Positions 1 through 7,792 of a DNA stretch of 64,000 nt are shown piece after piece. The translations under genes were made by a program, and so were the position numbers. Below the pieces are notes generated by a model. It was given only the letters and a program-made list of their open reading frames with translations, was not told the DNA's origin and searched no databases. The first letter of the stretch is position 1. Each line of letters starts with the position of its first letter. Origin of the DNA: Ignavibacteriales bacterium. Its GTDB lineage: Bacteria; Bacteroidota; Ignavibacteria; Ignavibacteriales; Ignavibacteriaceae. Where the stretch lies: positions 868,001-932,000 of the forward strand of contig JADJEI010000001.1 in assembly GCA_016709155.1 (NCBI GenBank), written 5' to 3'.

Positions 1-799
1 GAATTTGAGTGTAACAAGGATTTGCAAAAAATGCACCACGCTTGTGAGCGCGCCAAATTGCTGTTGCGTTACAGTTCATTGCGTTGGTTGAAAGGAAAAA
101 TACATTTGCATATCCGCCGGTTGCAAGAACAACAGCGTGTGCAGAATGTTTTTCAATTTCACCGGTAAGTAAATTTCTTACAACAATTCCTCTTGCTAAT
201 CCATCAACGACAACTACATCGAGCATTTCTCTGCGAGTAAAAAGTTTTACTGAACCTTTATCAATTTGTCTGTTGAGTGAACTTACTGCACCAAGTAAAA
301 GCTGCTGTCCCGTCTGACCGCGAGCATAAAAAGTTCTTGAAACTTGTGCACCACCGAAAGAACGATTATCCAAAAGTCCGCCGTATTCTCTTGCAAACGG
401 AACGCCTTGTGCAACACATTGATCAATTATGTTTGAGCTTACTTCCGCAAGACGATAAACATTTGCTTCGCGCGCACGGAAGTCGCCGCCTTTAATTGTA
501 TCATAAAATAATCTAAAAGTAGAATCACCATCATTCTGATAAGCTTTGGCAGCATTGATTCCGCCTTGTGCAGCAATGCTGTGTGCTCTTCTTGCGCTAT
601 CGTGAAAAGTAAACGCCTTAACATTGTAACCAAGCTCGCCAAGAGTTGCTGCAGCAGATGCGCCAGCCAAACCGGTGCCAACAACAATAATATCAAATTT
701 TCTTTTGTTGGATGGATTAACCAGTTTCATATTGAATTTATGGTTAGTCCATTTTTCGGAAAGATTTCCTTCGGGAATTTTAGAATCTAATTTTGTCAT
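1..799 (-). CDS. sdhA: Succinate dehydrogenase/fumarate reductase flavoprotein subunit (3' end outside window)
   Basis: This is the FAD-carrying catalytic subunit that oxidises succinate to fumarate in complex II. The visible 266 residues hold the Rossmann FAD motif VGTGLAGAS near residue 41 and the AHSIAAQGG motif, whose histidine carries covalent FAD in this family. The start overlaps the stop of sdhC in an ATGA, with GGAGG just upstream, so translation is coupled. The gene runs off the left edge, so the C-terminal substrate and capping regions are not seen. An iron-sulfur subunit (sdhB) would be expected further left. The family call is firm; succinate dehydrogenase versus fumarate reductase direction cannot be told from sequence. 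Confidence 0.96.
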   Translation of the reverse strand, partial: MTKLDSKIPEGNLSEKWTNHKFNMKLVNPSNKRKFDIIVVGTGLAGASAAATLGELGYNVKAFTFHDSARRAHSIAAQGGINAAKAYQNDGDSTFRLFYDTIKGGDFRAREANVYRLAEVSSNIIDQCVAQGVPFAREYGGLLDNRSFGGAQVSRTFYARGQTGQQLLLGAVSSLNRQIDKGSVKLFTRREMLDVVVVDGLARGIVVRNLLTGEIEKHSAHAVVLATGGYANVFFLSTNAMNCNATAIWRAHKRGAFFANPCYTQI

Positions 800-1473
800 T
801 GGTTACCTCCGTAAAAAAAGAAAAAGTAAATCGGCATCGAAGCAAAACCTAATGCCATAATAATTGCGTAAAGTGTTCCAAGTTTTTTTATAAGTGGAGT
901 GTATTTATTATGGTTCCATCCAAAAGTTTGAAACGCACTTTGGAATCCGTGATTAAGATGAAAACCTAAAAGCAGCACTGCAACAACATAAAGCAGTGAG
1001 TACCACCAGTAGCTAAAAAATCCAACTACAACTTGAAAATACTGCTCAGTATCTGCTAAACCAGATGGATCGTAAACATTGAATCTCCAGAAAAATGTTC
1101 CAAGGTGAAGTACGAGAAAAATAAAAACGACTGATCCCGTAATAAATGCCCATCTTGAAAATATGGTGCTGTTTTCGGATGAACCGTTTATTTTATAACG
1201 GGTTGGTCGTGCTTTTTTATTTTCATACCAAAGCCGCACACCATTAAATATGTGCAGCACAAAAGCTGTTAGCATAACTATTTCAATAATTCTGATAAGT
1301 GGTTTGATAACATCTAAAGTACCAACATAACCATTAAAAGTTTCAGCACCGAAGAACAACGTTATGTTTCCAATAAGATGAATGATTAGAAAAATGATTA
1401 AGAAACTCCCGGTAACAGCCATCGTAAATTTTTTGCCGATAGAGGAGTTAGAAAAATTTAGTAGCCAGCTCAT
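796..1473 (-). CDS. sdhC: Succinate dehydrogenase cytochrome b subunit, b558 family
   Basis: A 225-residue membrane anchor of complex II that passes electrons between the iron-sulfur subunit and quinone. About five hydrophobic helices are visible (roughly residues 10-35, 55-80, 104-125, 148-175 and 195-220). Histidines in IHLIGN, LHIFNG, LHLGTF and FHLNHG fit the di-haem ligand pattern of the single-chain b558 type used by Bacteroidota, so no separate sdhD is expected. A clear AAAGGAG ribosome site precedes the ATG. It overlaps sdhA by four bases, giving the order sdhC-sdhA. Confidence 0.93.
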   Translation of the reverse strand: MSWLLNFSNSSIGKKFTMAVTGSFLIIFLIIHLIGNITLFFGAETFNGYVGTLDVIKPLIRIIEIVMLTAFVLHIFNGVRLWYENKKARPTRYKINGSSENSTIFSRWAFITGSVVFIFLVLHLGTFFWRFNVYDPSGLADTEQYFQVVVGFFSYWWYSLLYVVAVLLLGFHLNHGFQSAFQTFGWNHNKYTPLIKKLGTLYAIIMALGFASMPIYFFFFYGGNQ

Positions 1474-1738
1474 TAAAAGCTCCTTTTAAATGAAAAATAA
1501 TTTTTGTTCAAAGTGATATGAAAAAGATGTAGTTCGTTGGGGAATGAATCAGGTAGTGAAGCGAAAATTTTTCTAATAAAATTTCTGAAAGAATGCATAT
1601 TCTGATAATTACGATAAAACTTGAATACAACTTAGAAAAAATTTATGAAGGTGAAAAGTTTTAGTCAAAAATTTTTTCAACTTTATTTGAATCTTAAAAT
1701 TATAAAAGTATTTTAGCACAAGTTCTTTGAACAAAATT

Positions 1739-1935
1739 TACGGTGTTCCAATCCCGCTTTAATCGGGGTAATGGAAATTATAGGGAAGTGCGGTGATTCC
1801 ATAAAAGGAAAATTCCGTCGCTGTCGCGCAACTGTGAATCAATGTAGAATGTAAAATGTAGAATTTAGAATGATCTTAATTCTACATTCTTAATTCTAAA
1901 TTCTGCATTGTTAAGCCAGGAGACCTGCCGCAAAT
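1739..1935 (+). promoter_or_regulatory. Cobalamin (B12) riboswitch aptamer
   Basis: Conserved blocks of the cobalamin aptamer appear in order: GGGAAGTGCGGTG, then a CGCGCAACTGTG core, then the B12-box-like AAGCCAGGAGACCTGCC at about 1913-1929. Between the last two blocks lies a long AT-rich hairpin replacing the usual short variable arm. The element ends about 120 bases before a TonB-dependent receptor start, the classic position for B12 control of uptake. Binding of adenosyl- or hydroxocobalamin would be expected to turn the downstream genes off. Confidence 0.93.
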
Positions 1936-2021
1936 CAATATATAATCAACCTTCGCGCAAAAGGTAAGATTTACGATGGTCTTTCAAAATCTCCATTCGT
2001 TTCATCTCAACTTAATTACGC

Positions 2022-2056
2022 GAAGTTACTTTTAACCTTTTATAAGGAGTAACTTC
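2022..2056 (+). promoter_or_regulatory. RBS-sequestering hairpin of the B12 riboswitch
   Basis: GAAGTTACT (2022-2030) pairs perfectly with AGTAACTTC (2048-2056). Inside the loop CCTT (2036-2039) can pair with AAGG (2044-2047), which is part of the ribosome site AAGGAG just before the ATG at 2058. The hairpin would therefore hide the ribosome site. No U-tract follows, so control looks translational. CTTCGCG (1951-1957) is complementary to CGCGAAG (2019-2025), the base of this hairpin, and could act as the competing anti-sequestor. Confidence 0.7.
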
Positions 2057-2057
2057 A

Positions 2058-4013
2058 ATGCACAATACAAAATTTCTTTTTGCCCTTTTCGCTCTCTTAG
2101 TATTTTCTCAAATCGCTTTTACACAAAATTCTATCATTCAAAAAACAGATACTTCTGGTTTTTATAGAATGAACGAAGTGGTCATCTCCGCAACAAAAAC
2201 TTTGTCTAACTCGGTTGAACTTGCAAATTCAATTTCAGTTATCGATTCAGAACAAATTTCAAATAGTAACTCAAATAATGTTTTTGATGTTTTGAGAAAT
2301 GAAACCGGAATTAGTTTTACAAGGCAAGGCGGCAACGGCACTTTGTCTAATATTTATATCCGTGGTGCAAACTCTTCTCACACTTTGGTTTTAATTGACG
2401 GAGTTGAAGTCAATCTAATAAATGATCCAGGCGGAGTTTATGATTTTTCTGCATTACCAATTGATAATATTGATAGAATAGAAGTTCTGCGCGGACCACA
2501 ATCAACTCTTTATGGATCAGATGCACTGGCAGGTGTAATAAATATCATCACAAAAAAGGGAAACGGTTCACCCAGGTTTTCTTTATTAACCGAAGGTGGA
2601 TCATACAATTCGTATAAAGCACAATTAGGTGTTAATGGATCTTTACAAGAATTAACTTACTCAGTTGCATTAAGCAGAACCGGCAGCGATGGATTTTCAA
2701 ATGCTTCAGAAAAATATGGCAACACTGAAAAGGATGGTTACACTTTTAATAATTTATCTTCAATTATTGGTTATAACATTAATGAAAATACTCAAGTAAA
2801 TTTTTATACAAGATTTACAAAGTCGAAATCTGATTACGATCAGTTTGGCGGAGTTTTTGGTGACGATCCGACTTATGTTTTTAATCAGGAAGAACTATCA
2901 TTGCGAGGTGAAGGTAAAATAAAATTATTCGATGGTAGATTGAATCAAAAAATTGGGTTATCTTTTTTTAGAAACCTTAGAAAATATTCCTATGACACTT
3001 CTGCGTCAAACATTTTCTATTCTCACAGTTTATATGATGGAAGAAAATATAACCTTGATTGGCAGAATGATTTTCAGCTTAATGAATCCAATCTCTTTAC
3101 AAGTGGAGTTGATTTTGAATATGAAGAAATGTCTTCCGAATATTTTTTCTTGAATTATGTCGGACTGCCGGATTATGCAAGTATATTTCCATTAAGAAAT
3201 TCAAAAACAATCAGCGGTTACATTCAGGATCAATTAAATTTAGGGAATATGTTTTTCGCCTCGGCAGGAATTCGTTATGATCATCATAATCAGTTTGGGT
3301 CACAAATTACTTATAGATTCGCCCCTGCCTTTCTGATCACTGGAACTTCAACCAAAATTAAAGCAACAGTTGGAACAGGATTTAAAGCTCCCTCTTTGTT
3401 CAATCTTTATGATCCAACTTACGGCAATGAGAATTTGAAGCCTGAAAAAAGTTTCGGTTGGGACGTCGGTGCAGAACAGTTTTTATCGAAAGAAAACTTT
3501 TCAATCGGAGTCACTTATTTTGACAATAAATTTTCTGATATGTTTGGTTTTGATAATGTGACCTTCCAAACCATAAATATTAATAAGGTAGAAACTAATG
3601 GGGTTGAGGTTTTCACCAAAGTAATTTTATTTGATTATCTAACTTTGAAAGCTAATTATACATTCACAAAAGCAGTGGACAAAAGTGAAAACACTCCAGA
3701 CTACTGTAAAAAACTTTTGAGGCGCCCCGAAAATAAAATTGGATTGTTAATTGATTATTCATTCATAGAAAAAGCGAATTTAAATGCTGAACTAATTTGG
3801 GTTGGCTCGAGAGAGGATTTTGATTTTTCAAACTTCACAAGAGTAGAAATGAAAAATTATTTGCTCGCAAATTTTGCAGCGCATTATAATTTATTTAACT
3901 TTTTGCGATTAAATATTCGGATTGAAAATCTTTTAGACACTGATTACGAAGAAGTATTTGGATATGGAACAGCGGGTTTATCATTTTACGGCGGAATTAA
4001 GCTTTCGCTTTAA
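2058..4013 (+). CDS. btuB: TonB-dependent outer-membrane receptor, probable cobalamin receptor (BtuB-like)
   Basis: A 651-residue outer-membrane transporter. It has a signal peptide (residues 1-23), a TonB-box-like stretch EVVISATK near residues 40-47, a plug domain to about residue 165 with IEVLRGPQSTLYG, and a C-terminal beta-barrel ending in alternating hydrophobic residues. Barrel motifs such as FKAPSLFNLYDP and IENLLDTDYEE are typical of vitamin and siderophore receptors. The B12 riboswitch in its leader makes cobalamin the likely substrate. The symbol rests on that context, because the receptor sequence alone does not fix the ligand. Confidence 0.87.
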   Translation: MHNTKFLFALFALLVFSQIAFTQNSIIQKTDTSGFYRMNEVVISATKTLSNSVELANSISVIDSEQISNSNSNNVFDVLRNETGISFTRQGGNGTLSNIYIRGANSSHTLVLIDGVEVNLINDPGGVYDFSALPIDNIDRIEVLRGPQSTLYGSDALAGVINIITKKGNGSPRFSLLTEGGSYNSYKAQLGVNGSLQELTYSVALSRTGSDGFSNASEKYGNTEKDGYTFNNLSSIIGYNINENTQVNFYTRFTKSKSDYDQFGGVFGDDPTYVFNQEELSLRGEGKIKLFDGRLNQKIGLSFFRNLRKYSYDTSASNIFYSHSLYDGRKYNLDWQNDFQLNESNLFTSGVDFEYEEMSSEYFFLNYVGLPDYASIFPLRNSKTISGYIQDQLNLGNMFFASAGIRYDHHNQFGSQITYRFAPAFLITGTSTKIKATVGTGFKAPSLFNLYDPTYGNENLKPEKSFGWDVGAEQFLSKENFSIGVTYFDNKFSDMFGFDNVTFQTININKVETNGVEVFTKVILFDYLTLKANYTFTKAVDKSENTPDYCKKLLRRPENKIGLLIDYSFIEKANLNAELIWVGSREDFDFSNFTRVEMKNYLLANFAAHYNLFNFLRLNIRIENLLDTDYEEVFGYGTAGLSFYGGIKLSL

Positions 4014-4122
4014 TGACAAAACTTTGACATTTAACCTTTGACATTTGGCGTTAATAAACTTTATCTTTGAACTAATTATTACAAGAAATATCTTTTATAG
4101 ATTTTTATTGAAAGGAAAAACG

Positions 4123-4659
4123 ATGACTGAACAAATTAAAAAAATAAGCCCAAGTTTTTGGGTGCTTACATTAATGGTATTTGTTGCTGCATTTGTGCGA
4201 CTACTTCCTCACCCGCCAAACTTTGCACCAATAGCTGCAATGGCTTTATTTGGCGGTGCGTACTTTAATAAAAAAACACTTGCATTTGCAATCCCACTTG
4301 CTGCAATGTTTTTAACTGATGCAATAATTGGTTTTTACTCTTCAGCCTGGCTAACGTATCTCAGCTTTGCTTTGATTGTAGTGCTTGGAATTGTGATGCT
4401 AAAAAAAGTAAGTGTAAAAAATTTAATCTTTGCATCATTAACAGCTTCAGTAAGTTTCTTTGCAATCACAAACTTTGGTGTTTGGGCACTTGGAACATTA
4501 TATCCTAAAACTGCAGCAGGCTTAATGGAAAGCTACATTGCAGCAGTTCCATTTTTCCAAAATTCTTTGCTTGGCGAATTATTCTTTGTTGGTGTAATGT
4601 TTGGAGTTTATGAATTGATAAAACACAAAGTTCCTGCGCTTGCAAAAGTAAAAGCATAA
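4123..4659 (+). CDS. DUF6580-like small membrane protein, candidate inner-membrane B12 transporter
   Basis: A 178-residue protein made almost wholly of membrane helices (about five or six), with an NFAPIAAMALFGGA motif characteristic of the DUF6580 group; its size and layout resemble ECF-transporter S-components. I start it at the ATG at 4123, which has AAAGGA eight bases upstream, rather than at upstream in-frame codons that lack one. It follows the BtuB-like gene by 109 bases on the same strand without an obvious terminator, so it probably shares riboswitch control. No cysteine is present, unlike the decyanating BtuM transporters. The transport role is inferred from context. Confidence 0.7.
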   Translation: MTEQIKKISPSFWVLTLMVFVAAFVRLLPHPPNFAPIAAMALFGGAYFNKKTLAFAIPLAAMFLTDAIIGFYSSAWLTYLSFALIVVLGIVMLKKVSVKNLIFASLTASVSFFAITNFGVWALGTLYPKTAAGLMESYIAAVPFFQNSLLGELFFVGVMFGVYELIKHKVPALAKVKA

Positions 4660-4673
4660 TTTTATTTCTTAAG

Positions 4674-4709
4674 TCCCTTCTCTTTTGGAGAAGGGATTTG
4701 GGGATGAGG
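4674..4709. repeat. REP-like hairpin between convergent genes
   Basis: TCCCTTCTC (4674-4682) pairs with GAGAAGGGA (4688-4696), followed by TTTGGGGATGAGG. This hairpin-plus-GATGAGG arrangement resembles short intergenic repeats that I recall as common in Bacteroidota genomes. It lacks a clean U-tract on either strand, so it is a weak terminator candidate. Copy number cannot be judged from one window. Confidence 0.4.
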
Positions 4710-4712
4710 CTC

Positions 4713-5771
4713 TTACTTTGCTCTCTTCCCTCTTTCATAAGCAAGCATAACAATTCTCTTTAGAGCCCGGGAATAACTTAATCCTGCAGCGTGTGCAGAG
4801 CGCATAAATCCCGCACCCTCTGTTAAATCGGGATTTGGATTTACTTCGAGAACGAAAAGCTGATTATCTTTTGATAGTCTTATATCAACCCGCGCATAAT
4901 CTCTTACACCCATTACGTTAAATGCTTTCAATGCTGTCTGGCTTGCAAACTGCTCTATTCGTTTATTTAGTTTTGCCGGACAGATAGGAATGGTTTTGTG
5001 ATATGCTTCGTGAAATGGATCCCACTTTGCCTGATAACTGACTATGTTGTGCAGGTTTCCAGGCATGGAAGCAAAATCTATTTCACTGATCGGCAGGACA
5101 AAAGGATTTTTATCACCCATTACGGAAATATTGAGTTCTCTTCCTTCAATAAATTCTTCAACAAGTGCGGGCTGTTTGAAATAGTCCAGCACGTATTCAA
5201 CCCGCTGCTTCAATTTAATTTTATTTGTAACTATGGAGGCGTTTTCAATTCCTACACTCGCATCTTCATAGGCAGGTTTTACAATCAAAGGATATTTTAA
5301 ACCGTGATTAAAATTCTTAGCGGTTGAATTGAATACGACAAAGGGCGGTGTAAGAATTCCATAGGACTTTAATAACTGCTTTACCAGAATTTTACTTTGG
5401 CAGGTTGATAAAGCCATTGGAGAAGCCCCGGTGTATGGAATATCTAATAGCTCGAATAATCCGACGATATTCATTTCCAGACGCGGGTTATCGTTAAACA
5501 ATTCAATAAAATTAAAAATAACGTCGGGCTTTTCCTGATTGATCATTTTGATCAGAGAATCAAGATTATCTTTCAGATTAAATGTAAATGCCAGGAACTT
5601 AGGAGAGTTTATTTTTCTGGCTATGTATTCAAATTCTTCTATCGGGGTAGTCTTGTCAACTTCGAAGAACGGTATGAACGACAATTCCGCACTGTTTTTC
5701 TGTTCTTTTTTGAAGTATAATTCGGGGTGAGCTTCATTAAAGGCTACAGCTATTTTTATTTTTTCTTTCAT
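4713..5771 (-). CDS. D-alanine-D-alanine ligase-like ATP-grasp protein
   Basis: A 352-residue ATP-grasp enzyme. KPAYEDASVG (about residues 170-180) matches the ATP-binding loop of Ddl-type ligases, and YARVDIRL with FVLEVNPNPDL gives the Mg-binding acidic and Asn residues of the second ATP lobe. Such enzymes join a carboxylate to an amine using ATP. Length and lobes fit D-Ala-D-Ala ligase, but the N-terminal region is unusual and no murein genes are nearby, so a different amide or peptide ligase is possible. It is divergent from a C39-like peptidase 88 bases away, which suggests a joint role. Confidence 0.82.
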   Translation of the reverse strand: MKEKIKIAVAFNEAHPELYFKKEQKNSAELSFIPFFEVDKTTPIEEFEYIARKINSPKFLAFTFNLKDNLDSLIKMINQEKPDVIFNFIELFNDNPRLEMNIVGLFELLDIPYTGASPMALSTCQSKILVKQLLKSYGILTPPFVVFNSTAKNFNHGLKYPLIVKPAYEDASVGIENASIVTNKIKLKQRVEYVLDYFKQPALVEEFIEGRELNISVMGDKNPFVLPISEIDFASMPGNLHNIVSYQAKWDPFHEAYHKTIPICPAKLNKRIEQFASQTALKAFNVMGVRDYARVDIRLSKDNQLFVLEVNPNPDLTEGAGFMRSAHAAGLSYSRALKRIVMLAYERGKRAK

Positions 5772-5859
5772 AGCTCAAAAATAACCGAAAAAACGCTAGT
5801 GCCCAAAGTTAGAGCGATGAATTATTCAATAACATTATTTAACTTTCTTATAAAAAAAT

Positions 5860-6696
5860 ATGAGTTTTTATCCCCAGCCATATAAATATCAATGCGGACC
5901 CTTCGCATTAAAGTACGCACTTGTAATGCTTGGTCGTTTCGAGAATGAAAAAAAAATTGGTATGAAAGCGGGAAGCAATTGGTGGTATGGTACTGATGAA
6001 ATAGGGCTTGCAAAAGCTGCAAAAAGTTTTGACTGCAAAATGAAATACTTCCGCCGCGAAACTCCCGACGAAGCACTAAAGGCATTAACGGGACATTTGC
6101 GGCAAGGCTATCCTTGTATTTTGAGTGTTGACAACTGGGAACATTGGTTCACGGTAATCACCGAACAGCAGGGAAAATTTATTGTAGTTGACAGCGGACT
6201 TGAAAAGGTAATTGTTATTTACACGGGATATCAATTGCTAAAAAGATGGAAATATGTTGATGATGAAACGGAAAATATCAGCTATGACGGGTATGCGTTG
6301 ATTCCGAAATTTAAGATAACTACCCGCGCAAGATTTACTTTAGAAAATGCACGCTATGTTATGCGAGATAGTAATATTGAACTTGCAACAAAGTGGGATA
6401 CATACTTCAATGATTTAATAACTATCTGCAGACCGCGCACTTCGCTTTCAAAAAATATTATTTCGTTTATTGAATTTCTGCGGCGGCATGAAAAATTACT
6501 CGTTAGGTCAGTAGCGAACTGGCATGGAACACCGACTTATCACGAGCTTGATAAAATTCTAAAGTATATGCAGTTCGTGGCAGAAATTTACGATCTTGTT
6601 ATTCATACTGAAGACCAGAAAAAAGCTCTAATTGACCTGACTTCTATCCTGATGATGTATTCTTGCGGTAAATATGGAATGGATCCTATTTATTAA
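5860..6696 (+). CDS. C39-like (papain-fold) cysteine peptidase domain protein
   Basis: A 278-residue cytoplasmic protein; no signal peptide is seen. The first 130 residues look like a C39 peptidase: Gln6, Cys12 in QCGPFALKYAL, His95 in WEHWF and Asp111 in VVDSG form the expected oxyanion and catalytic set. The remaining half is helical and unassigned. C39 domains usually cut peptides after a double glycine, but here there is no ABC transporter attached. It is divergent from the Ddl-like ATP-grasp gene and is followed by an isochorismatase-like gene. No Shine-Dalgarno sequence is visible before the ATG. The substrate is unknown. Confidence 0.7.
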   Translation: MSFYPQPYKYQCGPFALKYALVMLGRFENEKKIGMKAGSNWWYGTDEIGLAKAAKSFDCKMKYFRRETPDEALKALTGHLRQGYPCILSVDNWEHWFTVITEQQGKFIVVDSGLEKVIVIYTGYQLLKRWKYVDDETENISYDGYALIPKFKITTRARFTLENARYVMRDSNIELATKWDTYFNDLITICRPRTSLSKNIISFIEFLRRHEKLLVRSVANWHGTPTYHELDKILKYMQFVAEIYDLVIHTEDQKKALIDLTSILMMYSCGKYGMDPIY

Positions 6697-6719
6697 AAAT
6701 AATAAACAGCGAGGTGAAT

Positions 6720-7283
6720 ATGATACTCAAAAGAAATGAATTGATACTTAGACCAGAATCCACTGCACTTGTGATAATTGATATTCAGGAAAAAATTCTG
6801 AAAGTGATGTCCAATCCTGTTGGAGTAATCGAGAACACTTTGAAGTTGATTAAGGGCTTCAAAGTTTTAAGTCTTCCAATTTTTCTTACCGAACAATATC
6901 CAAAAGGATTGGGACCAACTGCCAGTGCATTAGCTGAAGAATTAGTTGGAATTAATCCAATTCAAAAAATGAGTTTTAGCTGCTTTGGAGCTGATAAATT
7001 TTTTCAGAGATTGACTGATAATAACGTTACACAAATCGTTGTTTGCGGAATTGAAACTCACGTTTGTGTTCAGCAAACCGTTTTGGATTTATTGGCAAAT
7101 AATTTTCAGGTTAATGTTGCCGCCGATGCTGTTTCATCTCGACGAGAAATTGATTACTCCACCGCTTTGAATAGAATGAGCAAACATGGTGTTGAAATCA
7201 CAACTGCCGAATCAATACTTTTTGAATTGTTGAATGTTTGCGGCACTGATGAGTTCAAACAAGTTTCTAAAATTGTAAGATAA
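6720..7283 (+). CDS. Isochorismatase-family cysteine hydrolase
   Basis: A 187-residue single-domain hydrolase of the isochorismatase/nicotinamidase fold. The catalytic triad is visible as Asp21 (VIIDIQ), Lys83 (QKMSFSCF) and Cys116 (IETHVCVQQT). I use the ATG at 6720 because GAGG lies five bases upstream; an in-frame GTG at 6714 lies inside that ribosome site. No metal-binding insert typical of nicotinamidase is evident, so it is more like the YcaC/general hydrolase group. It lies 23 bases after the C39-like gene and is followed by a strong terminator. Confidence 0.88.
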   Translation: MILKRNELILRPESTALVIIDIQEKILKVMSNPVGVIENTLKLIKGFKVLSLPIFLTEQYPKGLGPTASALAEELVGINPIQKMSFSCFGADKFFQRLTDNNVTQIVVCGIETHVCVQQTVLDLLANNFQVNVAADAVSSRREIDYSTALNRMSKHGVEITTAESILFELLNVCGTDEFKQVSKIVR

Positions 7284-7294
7284 ATTTTACGAAT

Positions 7295-7323
7295 AAAAAA
7301 GCCGACTTAGTGCCGGCTTTTTA
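7295..7323 (+). terminator. Rho-independent terminator
   Basis: AAAAAGCCG and CGGCTTTTT form a perfect stem around a short loop and end in a T-run, directly after the isochorismatase-like gene. Confidence 0.9.
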
Positions 7324-7792
7324 TCTCCTCTGAATGTTCCTTTCGATTAACATGTAACCGAAGTTTTGCTATAGGTAGGTATTTATTGAGCGGAAAAAAT
7401 ATTTATATTGCTCAGGTAATCCAGCGCATAAATTTCTAATTGTCAACTTTTTCTTTAAGACTAATTTATTTTAACCAGCCAATTCTTTTAATAAATTCTC
7501 TAAGGCTCGGCTCTTTCGAAAGAGTTCTGATATAATAAATTGAAAATTTTTGTGACTCAAAGAAGATAAGACATGAGTTTTAATGACTGATTCAATAAAA
7601 GACATAAATTTTATAATCTTACAGTAAATAATTCATACAACCTAAAGTAATTATTACACTCCAATAATTTTTCTGATGCAAAACAGGGAATTTATCAATC
7701 GATTTTAATGGCACAAGTGTTGAGTAACTTAATCGTCATTTAGGATAGAAAGATGTGCATTAAAATACATTGAACACCGAAAATATTGCAAA
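7324..7792. other. Gene-poor intergenic region
   Basis: About 470 bases with no convincing complete gene. It contains a 14-base perfect palindrome CTCTTTCGAAAGAG near 7513-7526. On the minus strand an open stretch ends at a stop at 7466-7468 and reads like a protein C-terminus (ending IKRIGWLK) but has no start codon. This may be a gene remnant. Confidence 0.4.

Noticed and set aside
2022..2056. Transcription terminator in the riboswitch
   Set aside because: The hairpin is not followed by a U-tract but covers the ribosome site.
4123..4659. BtuM assignment for the small membrane protein
   Set aside because: BtuM depends on a conserved cysteine and this protein has none.
6714..6719. GTG start for the isochorismatase-like gene
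   Set aside because: The GTG lies inside the GAGGTGA ribosome site of the ATG at 6720.
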